Below, piece after piece: positions 8,326 to 19,066 of a stretch of DNA of 64,000 nucleotides (its first letter is position 1; every line of letters starts with the position of its first letter). Source of the DNA: Streptomyces naganishii JCM 4654 (GTDB taxonomy: Bacteria; Actinomycetota; Actinomycetes; Streptomycetales; Streptomycetaceae); NCBI RefSeq assembly GCF_014650575.1, contig NZ_BMVF01000004.1:310001-374000 (forward strand). Reading direction: 5' to 3'. A model generated the notes under the pieces. It saw nothing but the letters and a program-made list of their open reading frames with translations, had not been told where the DNA came from and did no database searches. The translations under genes were made by a program, and so were the position numbers.

Positions 8326-9698
8326 CCGGGCCTGCCCCGGCGAGCGGGCAACGGGAGGGCGGCGGCCGGGACGGGCGGTCGATGCGGCCGCTGTGCGGCG
8401 TACTGGCGGCGATGGCCGTGTCCCTGACGGGCACCAGGGTCTCCGCCGTCGCGCTGCCGTGGTTCGTGCTCGTGACCACCGGCAGCGCCACGCGGACCGG
8501 CCTGGTGGCCTTCTGCGAGATGACGCCGTACGTGCTGGTCAAGGCGTTCACCGGGCCGGTGGTGGACCGGATCGGGCCGCGGTCCGTGTCCTGGACGACC
8601 GATCTGGCCAGCGCGGCCGCGGCCGCGGCGGTGCCGCTGTGCCACGCCCTGCACGTGCTGTCCCTGCCGCTGCTGCTGGTGCTGGTGGCACTGATCGGCG
8701 CGGCGCGCGGCCCGGGCGATCTGGCCAAGGAGGTCATGGTCCCGGAGGCGGCCGAGCGCGGCCGGGTGCCGCTGGAGCGGGCCACCGGGCTGTCGGGCGT
8801 GACCGAGCGGCTCGCCTCCACGGTCGGTCCGGCGGCCGGCGGCTCCCTGGTGGCGCTGCTCGGCCCGCTGCCGGGACTCGTCGTCAACGCGTGCTGTTTC
8901 GCGCTCGGTTCACTGATCATCGGGGTGACGCTGCCGCGCGGGATGGGGCTCGCGGCGGAGGAACACGGAGTACGGGAGGACGCGGGCGGCGGAGGGAGCG
9001 GGGGCTACTGGCGGCGGTTCGGGGAGGGGTTCACGTTTCTGCGCGGCGAGCCGCTGCTGCTCTCGGTGATCGTCATGGTGGGCGTCACCAATCTGCTGGA
9101 CGCCGCCTTCACGACGGTGCTCATGCCCGTGTGGGCCAAGGAGTCCGGCAACGGGCCGGCCGCGCTGGGCCTGATGGGCAGTGCGGCGGGGGCCGCGGCG
9201 GTGTGCGGCAGCCTGGTCGCCGCGCTGACCGGGCACCGGCTGCCGCGCCGGCTGGTGGTCGTCACGGGCTTCCTGCTGGCCGGGGCGCCGAGGTTCCTGG
9301 TGCTGGCGGCGGGCGCGCCGATGTGGGCCGTGCTGGCGGTGTTCGCCGTCGGCGGGTTCGGCGGGGGCTTCCTCAACCCGGTGCTGGGCGCGGTCCTGTT
9401 CGAACGGGTGCCGCGCCGGATGCTGGGCCGGGTCAACGCGCTCGGCGACTCGCTGGCCTGGGCCGGCATCCCGCTCGGCGGGCTGATGGCCGGGGCGGCG
9501 GTGGCCGCGACGGGGCTCGTGCCGGTGCTGCTGGCGGGCGGGGCGGCGTACTTCCTCACCACCAACCTGACCGGGCTGCGCCCGGAGTGGCGCGAGATGG
9601 ACGCCGCGCGCGGGCGCACGGTCACCGGCCCGCGCGCGCAGCGTGAGCCGGACGCCGGGGCGGCCGCGGCCGCGCGGCCCGGCGCCGCCAGTTCCTGA
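8322..9698 (+). CDS. MFS transporter, probable drug exporter
   Basis: A 458-residue membrane protein with about twelve predicted helices, for example the segments at LCGVLAAMAVSLTGTRVSA, LSLPLLLVLVALIGAARGP and MWAVLAVFAVGGFGGGFLNP. The early VSAVALPWFVLVTTGSATRTGL and the GP-rich cytoplasmic loop (VVDRIGPRSV, in place of the classical GxLaDrxGrk) place it in the major facilitator group related to MefA-type macrolide exporters. The start is a GTG overlapping the regulator stop codon; the next in-frame ATG is 21 codons later. Co-expression with the ArsR-type repressor suggests inducible export. The substrate is unknown. Confidence 0.85.
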   Translation: MTGPAPASGQREGGGRDGRSMRPLCGVLAAMAVSLTGTRVSAVALPWFVLVTTGSATRTGLVAFCEMTPYVLVKAFTGPVVDRIGPRSVSWTTDLASAAAAAAVPLCHALHVLSLPLLLVLVALIGAARGPGDLAKEVMVPEAAERGRVPLERATGLSGVTERLASTVGPAAGGSLVALLGPLPGLVVNACCFALGSLIIGVTLPRGMGLAAEEHGVREDAGGGGSGGYWRRFGEGFTFLRGEPLLLSVIVMVGVTNLLDAAFTTVLMPVWAKESGNGPAALGLMGSAAGAAAVCGSLVAALTGHRLPRRLVVVTGFLLAGAPRFLVLAAGAPMWAVLAVFAVGGFGGGFLNPVLGAVLFERVPRRMLGRVNALGDSLAWAGIPLGGLMAGAAVAATGLVPVLLAGGAAYFLTTNLTGLRPEWREMDAARGRTVTGPRAQREPDAGAAAAARPGAASS

Positions 9699-9727
9699 CC
9701 ACCCCGGGTCAGGCGCACCACACCGCG

Positions 9728-10114
9728 TCACGGCTGCCCGGGCGGAACCGGGGTGGCCTGGTGGTAGTACAAACGCCACTCCCCCGTGTCGCCGCTTCTG
9801 CGCCACAGCGAACTGCGGCGGGCACGCCTGCCGCCGAGCGACGTCTCGTAGGTGAGGTGCACCAGCCCGGGCGCCGGCACCGCTCCGGTCATGTGCGAAG
9901 GCTCGTAGCGCGGCCCGTCACCGGCGGCGCCGTCCAGTTCGGGGAGGGCGGCGAGCATCTCGTCGTACGTCCACCGCCGTCCCGAGGCGCCGACCTCCAC
10001 GAACTCCGGGTCCAGCAGGCTCATCGCCTGCTCCCGCGAGGCCCGCACGGCGGAATCCATGAGCCGCAACTCCGCCGCGACGGCCGCGTCCACCTGCTCC
10101 GCTTCGTCATGCAT
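9728..10114 (-). CDS. NTF2-like (DUF4440-type) protein
   Basis: A 128-residue cytoplasmic protein with the cone-shaped NTF2-like fold pattern: N-terminal helix AVAAELRLMDSAVRASREQ, then LLDPEFVEVGASGRRWTYDE (common in DUF4440 proteins), a strand with APGLVHLTYETS, and a last strand pair SLWRRSGDTGEWRLYYHQAT. Members act as small-molecule binding or isomerase-like domains, and many have no known role. The ATG is at 10114. It faces the MFS gene tail to tail with a 29-bp gap and is followed on its upstream side by the DMT transporter on the same strand, so the two could share a promoter. Confidence 0.8.
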   Translation of the reverse strand: MHDEAEQVDAAVAAELRLMDSAVRASREQAMSLLDPEFVEVGASGRRWTYDEMLAALPELDGAAGDGPRYEPSHMTGAVPAPGLVHLTYETSLGGRRARRSSLWRRSGDTGEWRLYYHQATPVPPGQP

Positions 10115-10143
10115 CCCCCATCCTGGCGCAGCGCGCGGGGAGT

Positions 10144-10995
10144 TCAGGACTCGGTCTCCTGCCGGGCGAGGGCCAGCACGCCCACGACGATCAGGGCGAT
10201 GCCGCCAAGCGCCGGCAGCAGCCACCAGCCGGCGCGTACGTGCTCCTCGTAGACCAGCACGCCGAGCAGGAAGCTCACCACGGCGTCGCCCAGGGTGAGC
10301 GCGGGCTGCGAGGCGATCAACGGGCCGCCCTGGAGGGCGTGTTCGAGGAGCAGCATGGCGCCCACGCCGCTGGCCCCGAAGGCGTAGGTCTGCCAGGAGG
10401 TGAGGAACGCGGCGAGGCCGGCGTCGGTGAGGATGTGCACGGCCGTCTTCATCAGGCCGGCCGTCAGCGCGAAGCAGATCGCGGTCGCGGCGCCGATGGC
10501 GGCGGCGCGGAAGCGGCCGGGCGGCCGGCGCAGCCCCGTCGCGGTCAGCACGACCACGGCGCCCGCGCAGGCGGCCAGGACCGGGAGCCACCGGTCGATG
10601 GACACATGGGTGCGGTTGCCGGAGGGGGCGGCGGACAGCAGGGCCAGCGCGAGTCCCGTGACGACGACGAGCAGCCGCAGCACCAGCGCGCCCGAGGGCC
10701 GGTGGCGCCGCAGCAGCGCGGCGAGCACCAGGGCGAGGGGCAGTTCGAGGACGAACAGGGGCTGCACGAGGGAGAGCGGCCCGGTCGCCAGGGCCACCGC
10801 CTGCCAGACACCGGCGGCGATGACGGTCAGGATCCCGGCCAGCCACACGGGCCGGCGCATCAGGTCGAGGATCAGCCCCGGACGGAAGCCGCGGGACTGC
10901 GGCACGGTGAGCGCGGCCCGGCGCTGCAGGACGGTGGCGAGGGCGTTGCTGAACGCGGCCAGGAGCGCGAACAGCACCGGCAGGACGTTCCCCAT
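10144..10995 (-). CDS. DMT-superfamily (EamA-like) membrane transporter
   Basis: A 283-residue protein with nine to ten membrane segments. It opens with VLPVLFALLAAFSNALATVLQ, typical of the DMT proteins found in actinobacteria, then shows paired helical bundles such as PLSLVQPLFVLELPLALVLA and the late FLLGVLVYEEHVRAGWW. The family exports metabolites or drugs from the cytoplasm. The ATG at 10995 gives a normal length. Its start is 84 bp from the divergent BrkB-family gene. Only 29 bp separate its stop from the NTF2-like start, so co-transcription is likely. Substrate unknown. Confidence 0.83.
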   Translation of the reverse strand: MGNVLPVLFALLAAFSNALATVLQRRAALTVPQSRGFRPGLILDLMRRPVWLAGILTVIAAGVWQAVALATGPLSLVQPLFVLELPLALVLAALLRRHRPSGALVLRLLVVVTGLALALLSAAPSGNRTHVSIDRWLPVLAACAGAVVVLTATGLRRPPGRFRAAAIGAATAICFALTAGLMKTAVHILTDAGLAAFLTSWQTYAFGASGVGAMLLLEHALQGGPLIASQPALTLGDAVVSFLLGVLVYEEHVRAGWWLLPALGGIALIVVGVLALARQETES

Positions 10996-11079
10996 GCCCT
11001 CATCCTTCGCGGAACCGGCCGCTCCGGCGTGCCGCGACGCGCCCACTCCCCCACTGTTGATGGCAGGAAAGGAGCGCCC

Positions 11080-11976
11080 ATGCCGAGCAGCGCAGGCGAC
11101 GCGCCGCGGTGGCGCGCGCGGTACTCCCGGCTGGTGTCCTCCGCGCGGGCCGCCCATGCGCGGGCCGAGACGCGGTTCCCGGTGGTCACCCATCTCGCGG
11201 ACCGCATGGTGTCGGTGAACATCTTCGACTCCGCGACCCGGCTGGCGGCCCAGTGCTTCCTGACGGCGGTTCCGCTGCTCTTCGTCGTCACCGCCTACGC
11301 GCCCCCGGCCGTCCGGCGTCAGCTCGCGAACTCGTTGCGGTCGGTGTTCGGGCTGACCGGGGCGGCCGCCCAGCAGCTCCAGCAGGTCCTCCAGCCGGCG
11401 ACCGACGATCTGCGGCAGGCCACCGGAGTGGTCGGCGCGCTGATGGCGCTGCTGTCGGCGACCGCGGTCAGCCGGGCCATGCAGCGCCTGTGCAGGCGTG
11501 TCTGGGAGATCCCGCGCGGGGGCGCCAGGATCGCACCCTGGCGGTGGGTGGCGTGGCTGGTGCTGTGGCTGGCCGCCCTGATCGTGCAGGGACCGCTGCG
11601 CAACGGGTTCGGGGCGGGAGTCTGGCTGGGCGTGCCGCTGCTGCTGGTGACGCAGACGCTGCTGTGGTGGTGGACGCAGCACCTGCTGCTGGGCGGCCTG
11701 CTGGGCTGGAAGCCCCTGCTGCCCGGCGCCGTGCTCACCGCTCTCGTGCTCACCGTGCTGTCGGTGACGGCCCGGCTCTACATGCCGCGGGCGCTCAACC
11801 GCACCCTCGCCGAGTACGGCTCCGTGGGGTCGGTGTTCGTGCTGCTGTCCTGGCTGATCGTGGTGTGCGTGGCGGCCACGGTGGCGCTCAGCGCGGGCGC
11901 GGTCGCCGCCCAGGAGCCGCTCCTGGCCGGCCGCCTGGGCAGCCCCGCTCCCCTGCGCGAGCGCGGCCAGGGGTGA
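11080..11976 (+). CDS. YihY/BrkB-family membrane protein
   Basis: A 298-residue inner-membrane protein. Segments follow the YihY/BrkB layout: FDSATRLAAQCFLTAVPLLF near the N-terminus, a soluble loop with NSLRSVFGLTGAAAQQLQQV, GVVGALMALLSATAVSRAMQ, then four more hydrophobic helices (WVAWLVLWLAALIVQ, LLPGAVLTALVLTVLS, VGSVFVLLSWLIVVCVAATV). The family was once called RNase BN; its real function is unsettled and may concern envelope transport. AGGAAAGGAG (11065-11074) precedes the ATG at 11080. It converges on the alginate-lyase gene with only 20 bp between the stops. Confidence 0.85.
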   Translation: MPSSAGDAPRWRARYSRLVSSARAAHARAETRFPVVTHLADRMVSVNIFDSATRLAAQCFLTAVPLLFVVTAYAPPAVRRQLANSLRSVFGLTGAAAQQLQQVLQPATDDLRQATGVVGALMALLSATAVSRAMQRLCRRVWEIPRGGARIAPWRWVAWLVLWLAALIVQGPLRNGFGAGVWLGVPLLLVTQTLLWWWTQHLLLGGLLGWKPLLPGAVLTALVLTVLSVTARLYMPRALNRTLAEYGSVGSVFVLLSWLIVVCVAATVALSAGAVAAQEPLLAGRLGSPAPLRERGQG

Positions 11977-11996
11977 GCCGCGCCCGCGGGGACGGG

Positions 11997-12773
11997 TCAG
12001 CCGTGGGAGACGTTCAGCCGGTAGAACGCGACCCGGGCTCCCTTGGTGGTGCTGTCCGAGGAGGACTGGTTGTAGGAGCCGGCCTTGAAGTACTGCTTGT
12101 ACTGCTTGAAGGACGAGGGGATGGAGTAGTGGGTGGTGCTGCCGTCGACGGTCAGGTCGACGGTGTCGCCGCCGGAGACCGCGATGGTGTAGCTCCACGT
12201 CCTGCCGACCGGCACATGGCCGACCGCGTGCGGGGTCTGGCCGCCGGAGGGCGAGTTCTCGGTGCCGAGGACGATGTCGCCGTTCGCGTGGTAGTACAGC
12301 TCCAGCAGCGGCTTGGTCGAGGAACCGCCCGTGCCGAGGTGGATCTGGCCCACGCAGACGTTGGACGTCACGGACACCACGCGCAGGGTGGCGCTCAGTC
12401 GATGGGCGCCGCTGAGCGGCCAGTTGGCGGGGCTGCCGTCGCGGTTGGTCTCGCGGAGCTCGGAGCGGGCGTAGTGCGAGTTGGGGGTGGTGACGCCCTT
12501 CTCCGGCGCCCAGAAGGTCATCGCCCCGTCGCGGGTGTCGGTGTAGAAGTAGGCGTCCTGGTAGCCGTGGGCTCCCTGGAGCCTGGACGAGGGGATGGTG
12601 GTCGGGGCGCCCGGGGAGCCGACCGGCTCCTGGAGCTGCCAGGTCGACAGGTCGAAGTTGCCGCCGGGCGCGACGTCAGGATCGGCGGCGCCGGCGCTGC
12701 CGGTGCCGAGGACCGCGAGGGTGCCGGCGAGGCCCGCGACGGTCGCCGCCGCGAGCAGCTGGGAACGGGTCAT
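11997..12773 (-). CDS. Secreted PL7 alginate lyase
   Basis: The product (258 aa) cleaves alginate by beta-elimination outside the cell. A signal peptide of about 30 residues ends AGA-A. The mature jelly-roll domain carries all three conserved PL7 blocks: RSELRE, QIH and YFKAGSYNQ, which supply the catalytic Gln, His, Arg and Tyr. The QIH form is typical of enzymes that accept polyguluronate or both blocks. I chose the ATG at 12773 because it has GAAGGG upstream and begins the signal peptide directly; an ATG nine codons earlier (12800) has no ribosome site. No carbohydrate-binding module is attached. Confidence 0.92.
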   Translation of the reverse strand: MTRSQLLAAATVAGLAGTLAVLGTGSAGAADPDVAPGGNFDLSTWQLQEPVGSPGAPTTIPSSRLQGAHGYQDAYFYTDTRDGAMTFWAPEKGVTTPNSHYARSELRETNRDGSPANWPLSGAHRLSATLRVVSVTSNVCVGQIHLGTGGSSTKPLLELYYHANGDIVLGTENSPSGGQTPHAVGHVPVGRTWSYTIAVSGGDTVDLTVDGSTTHYSIPSSFKQYKQYFKAGSYNQSSSDSTTKGARVAFYRLNVSHG

Positions 12774-12809
12774 GTGGGGGGCCACCCTTCGATGGGGCAT
12801 TCGTGGACA

Positions 12810-12823
12810 TTCACGTGAGTGAA
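12810..12823. promoter_or_regulatory. Inverted repeat in the alginate-lyase upstream region
   Basis: TTCAC and GTGAA flank GTGA, 37 bp upstream of the lyase start, and a second palindrome ACGCATGCGT lies at 12830-12839. The location suits a substrate-responsive operator; no binding protein can be named. Confidence 0.35.
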
Positions 12824-12985
12824 CACAGTACGCATGCGTGGATGACTGGCTGACCCGTGAACCTAAAGGTCTGAACCAAAGGCGTCAAGGGGTGCGGAAG
12901 GAAGGCGCGGACGGATTCCGCCCAGGCGCTGTCCGGCGCATTTGGGTGCACAGTGGAAGGAGCACTACCGCAACGGGAGGCGGCC

Positions 12986-13141
12986 ATGATCGTCCTCGGT
13001 GTCATCCTTCTCATCGTCGGTTTCGTCACCGGCATATCCATCCTGTGGACCATCGGCATCATCCTCGCCGTGGTCGGCGCCGCCCTGTGGATCCTCGGCT
13101 CCCTGGGGCACGCGGTGGCCGGACACCGCCACTACTGGTGA
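12986..13141 (+). CDS. DUF6131-family small membrane protein
   Basis: A 51-residue hydrophobic peptide with two closely spaced membrane helices: one from IVLGVILLIVGFVTGI and one from WTIGIILAVVGAALWILG. It ends in the characteristic basic/aromatic tail GHRHYW. Sequence and length match the small actinobacterial DUF6131 family, which has no assigned function. CGGGAGG (12974-12980) is well placed five bases before the ATG. It stands alone as a transcription unit. Confidence 0.85.
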   Translation: MIVLGVILLIVGFVTGISILWTIGIILAVVGAALWILGSLGHAVAGHRHYW

Positions 13142-13207
13142 TCCACGGGGCCGCCCTCGGCCGGCCGTGACCGTGGCCCGCGCCCCGTACACCGCTCGCA
13201 CCCAACT

Positions 13208-13231
13208 GCCGTACGGCCACGGCCGTACGGC
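13208..13231. repeat. 11-bp-arm inverted repeat with 2-base centre
   Basis: GCCGTACGGCC and GGCCGTACGGC flank AC (13219-13220). With almost no loop it is better seen as a protein-binding palindrome or cruciform than a hairpin terminator. It lies 69 bp before the transporter start at 13300, a suitable position for an operator. Confidence 0.55.
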
Positions 13232-13299
13232 GACTGCCGGCGGTGCACGGGGGTACCCGGACCGACACAGGCTGACCTTCGGCCGAAGGGATACTGGTC

Positions 13300-13953
13300 A
13301 TGACTGAGGACAAGAGCAGCCCCGTACCCGGTGAGGCGCGGGCGGCGGACGTGCGTCCGGCGCCCCAGGCCGACCCGGCGCCCCTGGGCCTGGCGGGCTT
13401 CGCGCTGACCACCCTGCTGCTGTCCATCATCAACACCAACCTGCTCAAGGAGACCGGCGCGATCGTTCCGGTGCTCGGCCTGGCGGCGTTCTACGGCGGG
13501 ATCGCCCAGTTCGTCGCGGGGCTCTTCGAGTTCCGGCGCGGCAACACCTTCGGCGCGACCGCGTTCGCCTCCTACGGCGCCTTCTGGATGAGCTACTGGT
13601 GGATCGTGACGCACGTGGCCATGGCCGGCGACGTGCACAACGCCATCGGGCTGTACCTGCTGGGCTGGGGCATCTTCACCGCCTACATGGCCGTGGCCGC
13701 GCTGCGCACCACCCTCGCCGTGCTCGGCGTGTTCGTCCTGCTGACGATCACCTACATCCTCCTGGCCATCGGCGAGTTCCAGACCGGGGCGCCGCCGCAC
13801 GTCTGGACCCAGGTCGGCGGCTGGTTCGGCATCGCCACCGGGCTCGTCGCCTGGTACGCCTCCGCGGCCGCCGTGATCAACGACTCCCACGCGCGGACCG
13901 TACTGCCCACGGGCCCCTGCGGCCCGAAGCAGACACCGGCCGTCCGCGGCTGA
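13300..13953 (+). CDS. GPR1/FUN34/SatP-family acetate-type transporter
   Basis: A 217-residue protein with six membrane helices and an N-terminal Pro/Ala-rich tail. The family signature appears as DPAPLGLAGFALTTLLLSI, in place of the consensus NPAPLGL, followed by GLAAFYGGIAQFVAGLFEF and FGATAFASYGAFWMSYWW, all classic for acetate/succinate-proton symporters and channels (SatP/YaaH). It would move acetate across the plasma membrane. GAAGGGATACTGGTC precedes the ATG. The GTG of the MpaB-type gene follows its stop by one base, so the two are probably one operon. A second, more distant family member lies at 27362-28069. Confidence 0.9.
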   Translation: MTEDKSSPVPGEARAADVRPAPQADPAPLGLAGFALTTLLLSIINTNLLKETGAIVPVLGLAAFYGGIAQFVAGLFEFRRGNTFGATAFASYGAFWMSYWWIVTHVAMAGDVHNAIGLYLLGWGIFTAYMAVAALRTTLAVLGVFVLLTITYILLAIGEFQTGAPPHVWTQVGGWFGIATGLVAWYASAAAVINDSHARTVLPTGPCGPKQTPAVRG

Positions 13954-13954
13954 G

Positions 13955-14815
13955 GTGGCACCGCTCGTGTTGCCGGACGTGCGGGGCCGGCTGGGCCGGA
14001 GCCTGTTCCGCCGGGTCGCGGGGCCGGAGGGACCAGCCCAACGCGCCCGCATCCACGGCACCCCCGGCCCGCGCTGGTTCGGCCCCGAGCGCCCCATCCG
14101 CACCGTGCACGCGGACGCGTCCATGTTCACCGGCGGCCTCGCCGCCCTGCTGCTGCAGTCCCTGCACCCGCTCGCCATGGCGGCCGTCGCGGCCCACTCC
14201 GGCTACCGGGGCGACCCCTGGGGGCGCCTGCAACGCACCAGCACGTTCCTGGCCGTCACCACCTACGGCACCGCCCGGGACGCGCAGCGGGCGGTGGACC
14301 GCGTCCGTGGCATCCACCGGAGCATCAGCGGGACCACTCCGGACGGCGAGGCCTACCGCGCCTCCGATCCGCACCTGCTCGCCTGGGTGCACCTGTGCGA
14401 GACCGACTGCTTCCTGCGCGCCCACGAGCGCTACGGCGTCCACCGACTGGAGGCCGCCGGCTACGACGCCTACGTCGCCGACACCGCGCGCGTCGCCGAG
14501 GCGCTGGGCGTGGCCGACCCGCCGCGCGACCGCCAGGCCCTCGCCGAGCGGCTGGACGCCTACCGGCCCGAGCTGCGCGCCACCCCGGAGGCCCGGGCCA
14601 CCACGCGCTTCCTGCTGCTCCAGCCGCCGGTGCCGCCGCCCGTGCTGCCCTTCTACGCCGTGCTCGCCGCCAACGCCGTCTCGCTCCTTCCGCCCTGGGC
14701 GCGCGGCCTGATGTGGCTGCCCCGGCTGCCGCTGCTGGAGGAGGCCGCCGTGCGGCCCGCCGGGCACGCGCTGACGTGGGCCATCCGCTGGGCCATGAAC
14801 CCGCCGCCGCCGTGA
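13955..14815 (+). CDS. Oxygenase MpaB-family (DUF2236) protein
   Basis: A 286-residue protein of the DUF2236 group, whose characterised relatives (MpaB/MpaB', latex-clearing protein Lcp) are haem-dependent oxygenases. The pattern is visible as GTPGPRWFGPERPIRTVHAD, then DASMFTGGLAALLLQSLHPL (conserved His for haem binding is expected in this area), STFLAVTTYGTARDAQRAV, and DPHLLAWVHLCETDCFL. The C-terminal region is Pro- and Leu-rich. The GTG start directly follows the transporter stop, indicating translational coupling. Substrate unknown; a role in degrading or modifying a lipid or terpenoid is possible. Confidence 0.82.
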   Translation: MAPLVLPDVRGRLGRSLFRRVAGPEGPAQRARIHGTPGPRWFGPERPIRTVHADASMFTGGLAALLLQSLHPLAMAAVAAHSGYRGDPWGRLQRTSTFLAVTTYGTARDAQRAVDRVRGIHRSISGTTPDGEAYRASDPHLLAWVHLCETDCFLRAHERYGVHRLEAAGYDAYVADTARVAEALGVADPPRDRQALAERLDAYRPELRATPEARATTRFLLLQPPVPPPVLPFYAVLAANAVSLLPPWARGLMWLPRLPLLEEAAVRPAGHALTWAIRWAMNPPPP

Positions 14816-14834
14816 CCGCCGGACGGCTGGGCGA

Positions 14835-16265
14835 TCAGGGCAGGTAGCGCACGGCGACAGGGGCGGTGTTGTCGCTCTGGTCCGGGTCCACGGCCCGGTC
14901 GGAGGGCGCGGTGACGCTGCCGCGCGCTCCCTGCACGCGCCGGTCGATGCGTACGCGGAGCAGGGTGCCGCCGGCCTCCGGACCGGGGCAGGCGACCGGG
15001 CCGCCCCTCCTCGGCCCCGGGCGGCAGTAGAGGAAGTCGCCGGAGTGGCTCTCCGGGTCCACCTCGACCAGGCTGACCCCCTCGGGGAGGGTCACCCACA
15101 GGTCGTCGTAGCCGCCGCCTGCGCCCCAGCCGTAGCCGCGCGGATACGGCACCTGGGTGTCGACCACCTGGCCCACGCCGCCCTCGATCGTGAAGCCCAC
15201 GGCCTCCACGTCGTACTTGCCGGTGGTGTCGAACTCCACGCGCGCACCGGCCGATTCGCTGCGCCGCGCGAGGATGCCGGTGAACGCGCCGCCGTCCACG
15301 GGCCGCAGCCGCAGCGGCTCGCCGGTGCCGCGCGGCGCCGAGGCGGGCAGCCGGGAGAGGGGGTCGAGGTCCGCGGTGCGCCAGACGCCGTAGTCGACGG
15401 TGCCGGACTTCGCCGTGCGGTCGGCCACGGCGGTGACCGGGCCGGCGGTCTCGAAGGCCGCGCCCGCCGGCAGCGGGCCGGGCAGGTCGCACTGCGCCCG
15501 GGTGGCCCCGACCGCCTTGTCGTAGCGGCAGTTGCGGTACCGGAGCGGGAGAGTGGCCTCGTCGGTGCTCAGCATCAGGGTGATGCCGCCCGTGACGCCG
15601 GTGTCGCCCTTGTTGCCGAAGGCCGGCGTGATGCTCACCGGGCCGCCGGGTCGTACTCCGGTGATCCTCCGGAAGTCCTGACGGGACGTCAGGTAGGGCG
15701 AGCCGACGATCACTTGGGTGGTGTGGCGGATCGTGGGCGCGTTGGCGCTGCGCACGGTCACCGTGACCGCTCCGGCCGGCCCGGGAGCGGTGTCCGGCTT
15801 CGGCTTGACGTGGAACGGCAGGAAGTCGGGGCTCTCCCCGGTCCTGACGTCGCCCAGCGCGCAGTTCACGTGGAAGCCCGAGCGGACGCAGCCGTAGCCC
15901 TTCGGCACACCGTAGACGTCCGCCTTCCCCTTGAAGACGGACAGGTCGAAGGAGACGGCGACCTTTCGGACGGCCTGCTCCGGGGCGTGCAGCACGATGC
16001 GGTACTCGGGGGCGAAGGGCGCCCCGGCGGGCGCGCTGTAGCGCGGCAGATAGAAGAAGTGGAGCGCGGAGCGGAGCTGGAGCACGGCCCGCGCGGAGCC
16101 GGACGCGCTCGTCGTCCGGCCTCCGGTACCCGGCGCGGCGGGGGCTGCCTTCGGCGGGGTGTGGCCGGTACGCGGCGCGGTGTCGCCCGCGCCGGCCACC
16201 GCCAGGGCCACCCCGCACGCCACGGCCGCGTACGTCAGCCTCCTGTCCGCCCGCTGTCCGCTCAT
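14835..16265 (-). CDS. Exported protein of unknown function
   Basis: A 476-residue protein starting with a basic N-terminus and a hydrophobic stretch (RLTYAAVACGVALAVAGAG) that should act as a signal sequence. The rest is beta-rich with repeated segments that look like Ig-like or DUF11-like wall-protein modules: for example ITPAFGNKGDTGVTGGITLM and VDPDQSDNTAPVAV, which resemble the linkers between such domains. It has a few cysteines and no cell-wall sorting motif. I do not recognise the family. Its start lies about 100 bp downstream of katG on the same strand, separated by a hairpin terminator, so it has its own promoter. Confidence 0.75.
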   Translation of the reverse strand: MSGQRADRRLTYAAVACGVALAVAGAGDTAPRTGHTPPKAAPAAPGTGGRTTSASGSARAVLQLRSALHFFYLPRYSAPAGAPFAPEYRIVLHAPEQAVRKVAVSFDLSVFKGKADVYGVPKGYGCVRSGFHVNCALGDVRTGESPDFLPFHVKPKPDTAPGPAGAVTVTVRSANAPTIRHTTQVIVGSPYLTSRQDFRRITGVRPGGPVSITPAFGNKGDTGVTGGITLMLSTDEATLPLRYRNCRYDKAVGATRAQCDLPGPLPAGAAFETAGPVTAVADRTAKSGTVDYGVWRTADLDPLSRLPASAPRGTGEPLRLRPVDGGAFTGILARRSESAGARVEFDTTGKYDVEAVGFTIEGGVGQVVDTQVPYPRGYGWGAGGGYDDLWVTLPEGVSLVEVDPESHSGDFLYCRPGPRRGGPVACPGPEAGGTLLRVRIDRRVQGARGSVTAPSDRAVDPDQSDNTAPVAVRYLP

Positions 16266-16308
16266 GTCACATCAGACCACGGGAAGCGCACGATGGTTGC
16301 ACGGCGCC

Positions 16309-16346
16309 CGTCCGGGCCGGCACCCCAGCGGGAGCCGGCCCGGACG
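16309..16346 (-). terminator. Hairpin terminator after katG
   Basis: Arms CGTCCGGGCCGGC (16309-16321) and GCCGGCCCGGACG (16334-16346) are a perfect 13-bp stem with a 12-base loop, 20 bp past the katG stop. There is no U tract, as is usual for Streptomyces terminators. Confidence 0.75.
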
Positions 16347-16366
16347 GCGTGGTGCGGACGCGCCGG

Positions 16367-18622
<2,256 letters not shown>

Positions 18623-19066
18623 TCACGGTGCTGTGCTGGGAGCGGTGGAGCAGTCGGGGCACAGGCCCCAGTAGATGACCTCGGCCTCGTCGATGGAGAA
18701 CCCGTGGTCGTCGGAGGCCGTCAGGCAGGGCGCCTCGCCGACCTCGCAGTCGACGTCGGCGACGGCGCCGCAGGAGCGGCACACGACGTGGTGGTGGTTG
18801 TCCCCCACCCGTCCCTCGAACCGGGCCGGGCTGCCGGCCGGTTCGATACGGCGCACGAGTCCCGCCGCGGTGAGCGCGTGCAGCGCCTCGTAGACGGCCT
18901 GGAGGGATATGTGGCCGACGCGGTCGCGCACGCCGGCGGCGATCGCCTCGACACCGAGGTGGTCACCGCCGCGGACGGTCTCCAGCAGCGCGACACGGGC
19001 GGCCGTCACCCGCAGGCCGGCACCACGCAGCTCCTCGGCGGGGTTCGGTCTCTGGGACGCGGTCAT
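18623..19066 (-). CDS. furA: Fur-family peroxide/iron-responsive repressor (FurA/CatR type)
   Basis: A 147-residue dimeric DNA-binding protein. Residues 1-80 form the winged helix (LRVTAARVALLETV, SLQAVYEALHAL). The dimerisation domain contains HHHVVCRSCG with Cys96/Cys99 and CPDC with Cys136/Cys139, a structural zinc site that can also respond to oxidation. In Streptomyces and mycobacteria this regulator represses itself and katG in a metal-dependent, peroxide-sensitive manner. The ATG has only a weak ribosome site. On the minus strand TTTGACC and an A+T-rich run (19085-19120) lie upstream and probably include the promoter/operator. Confidence 0.93.
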   Translation of the reverse strand: MTASQRPNPAEELRGAGLRVTAARVALLETVRGGDHLGVEAIAAGVRDRVGHISLQAVYEALHALTAAGLVRRIEPAGSPARFEGRVGDNHHHVVCRSCGAVADVDCEVGEAPCLTASDDHGFSIDEAEVIYWGLCPDCSTAPSTAP

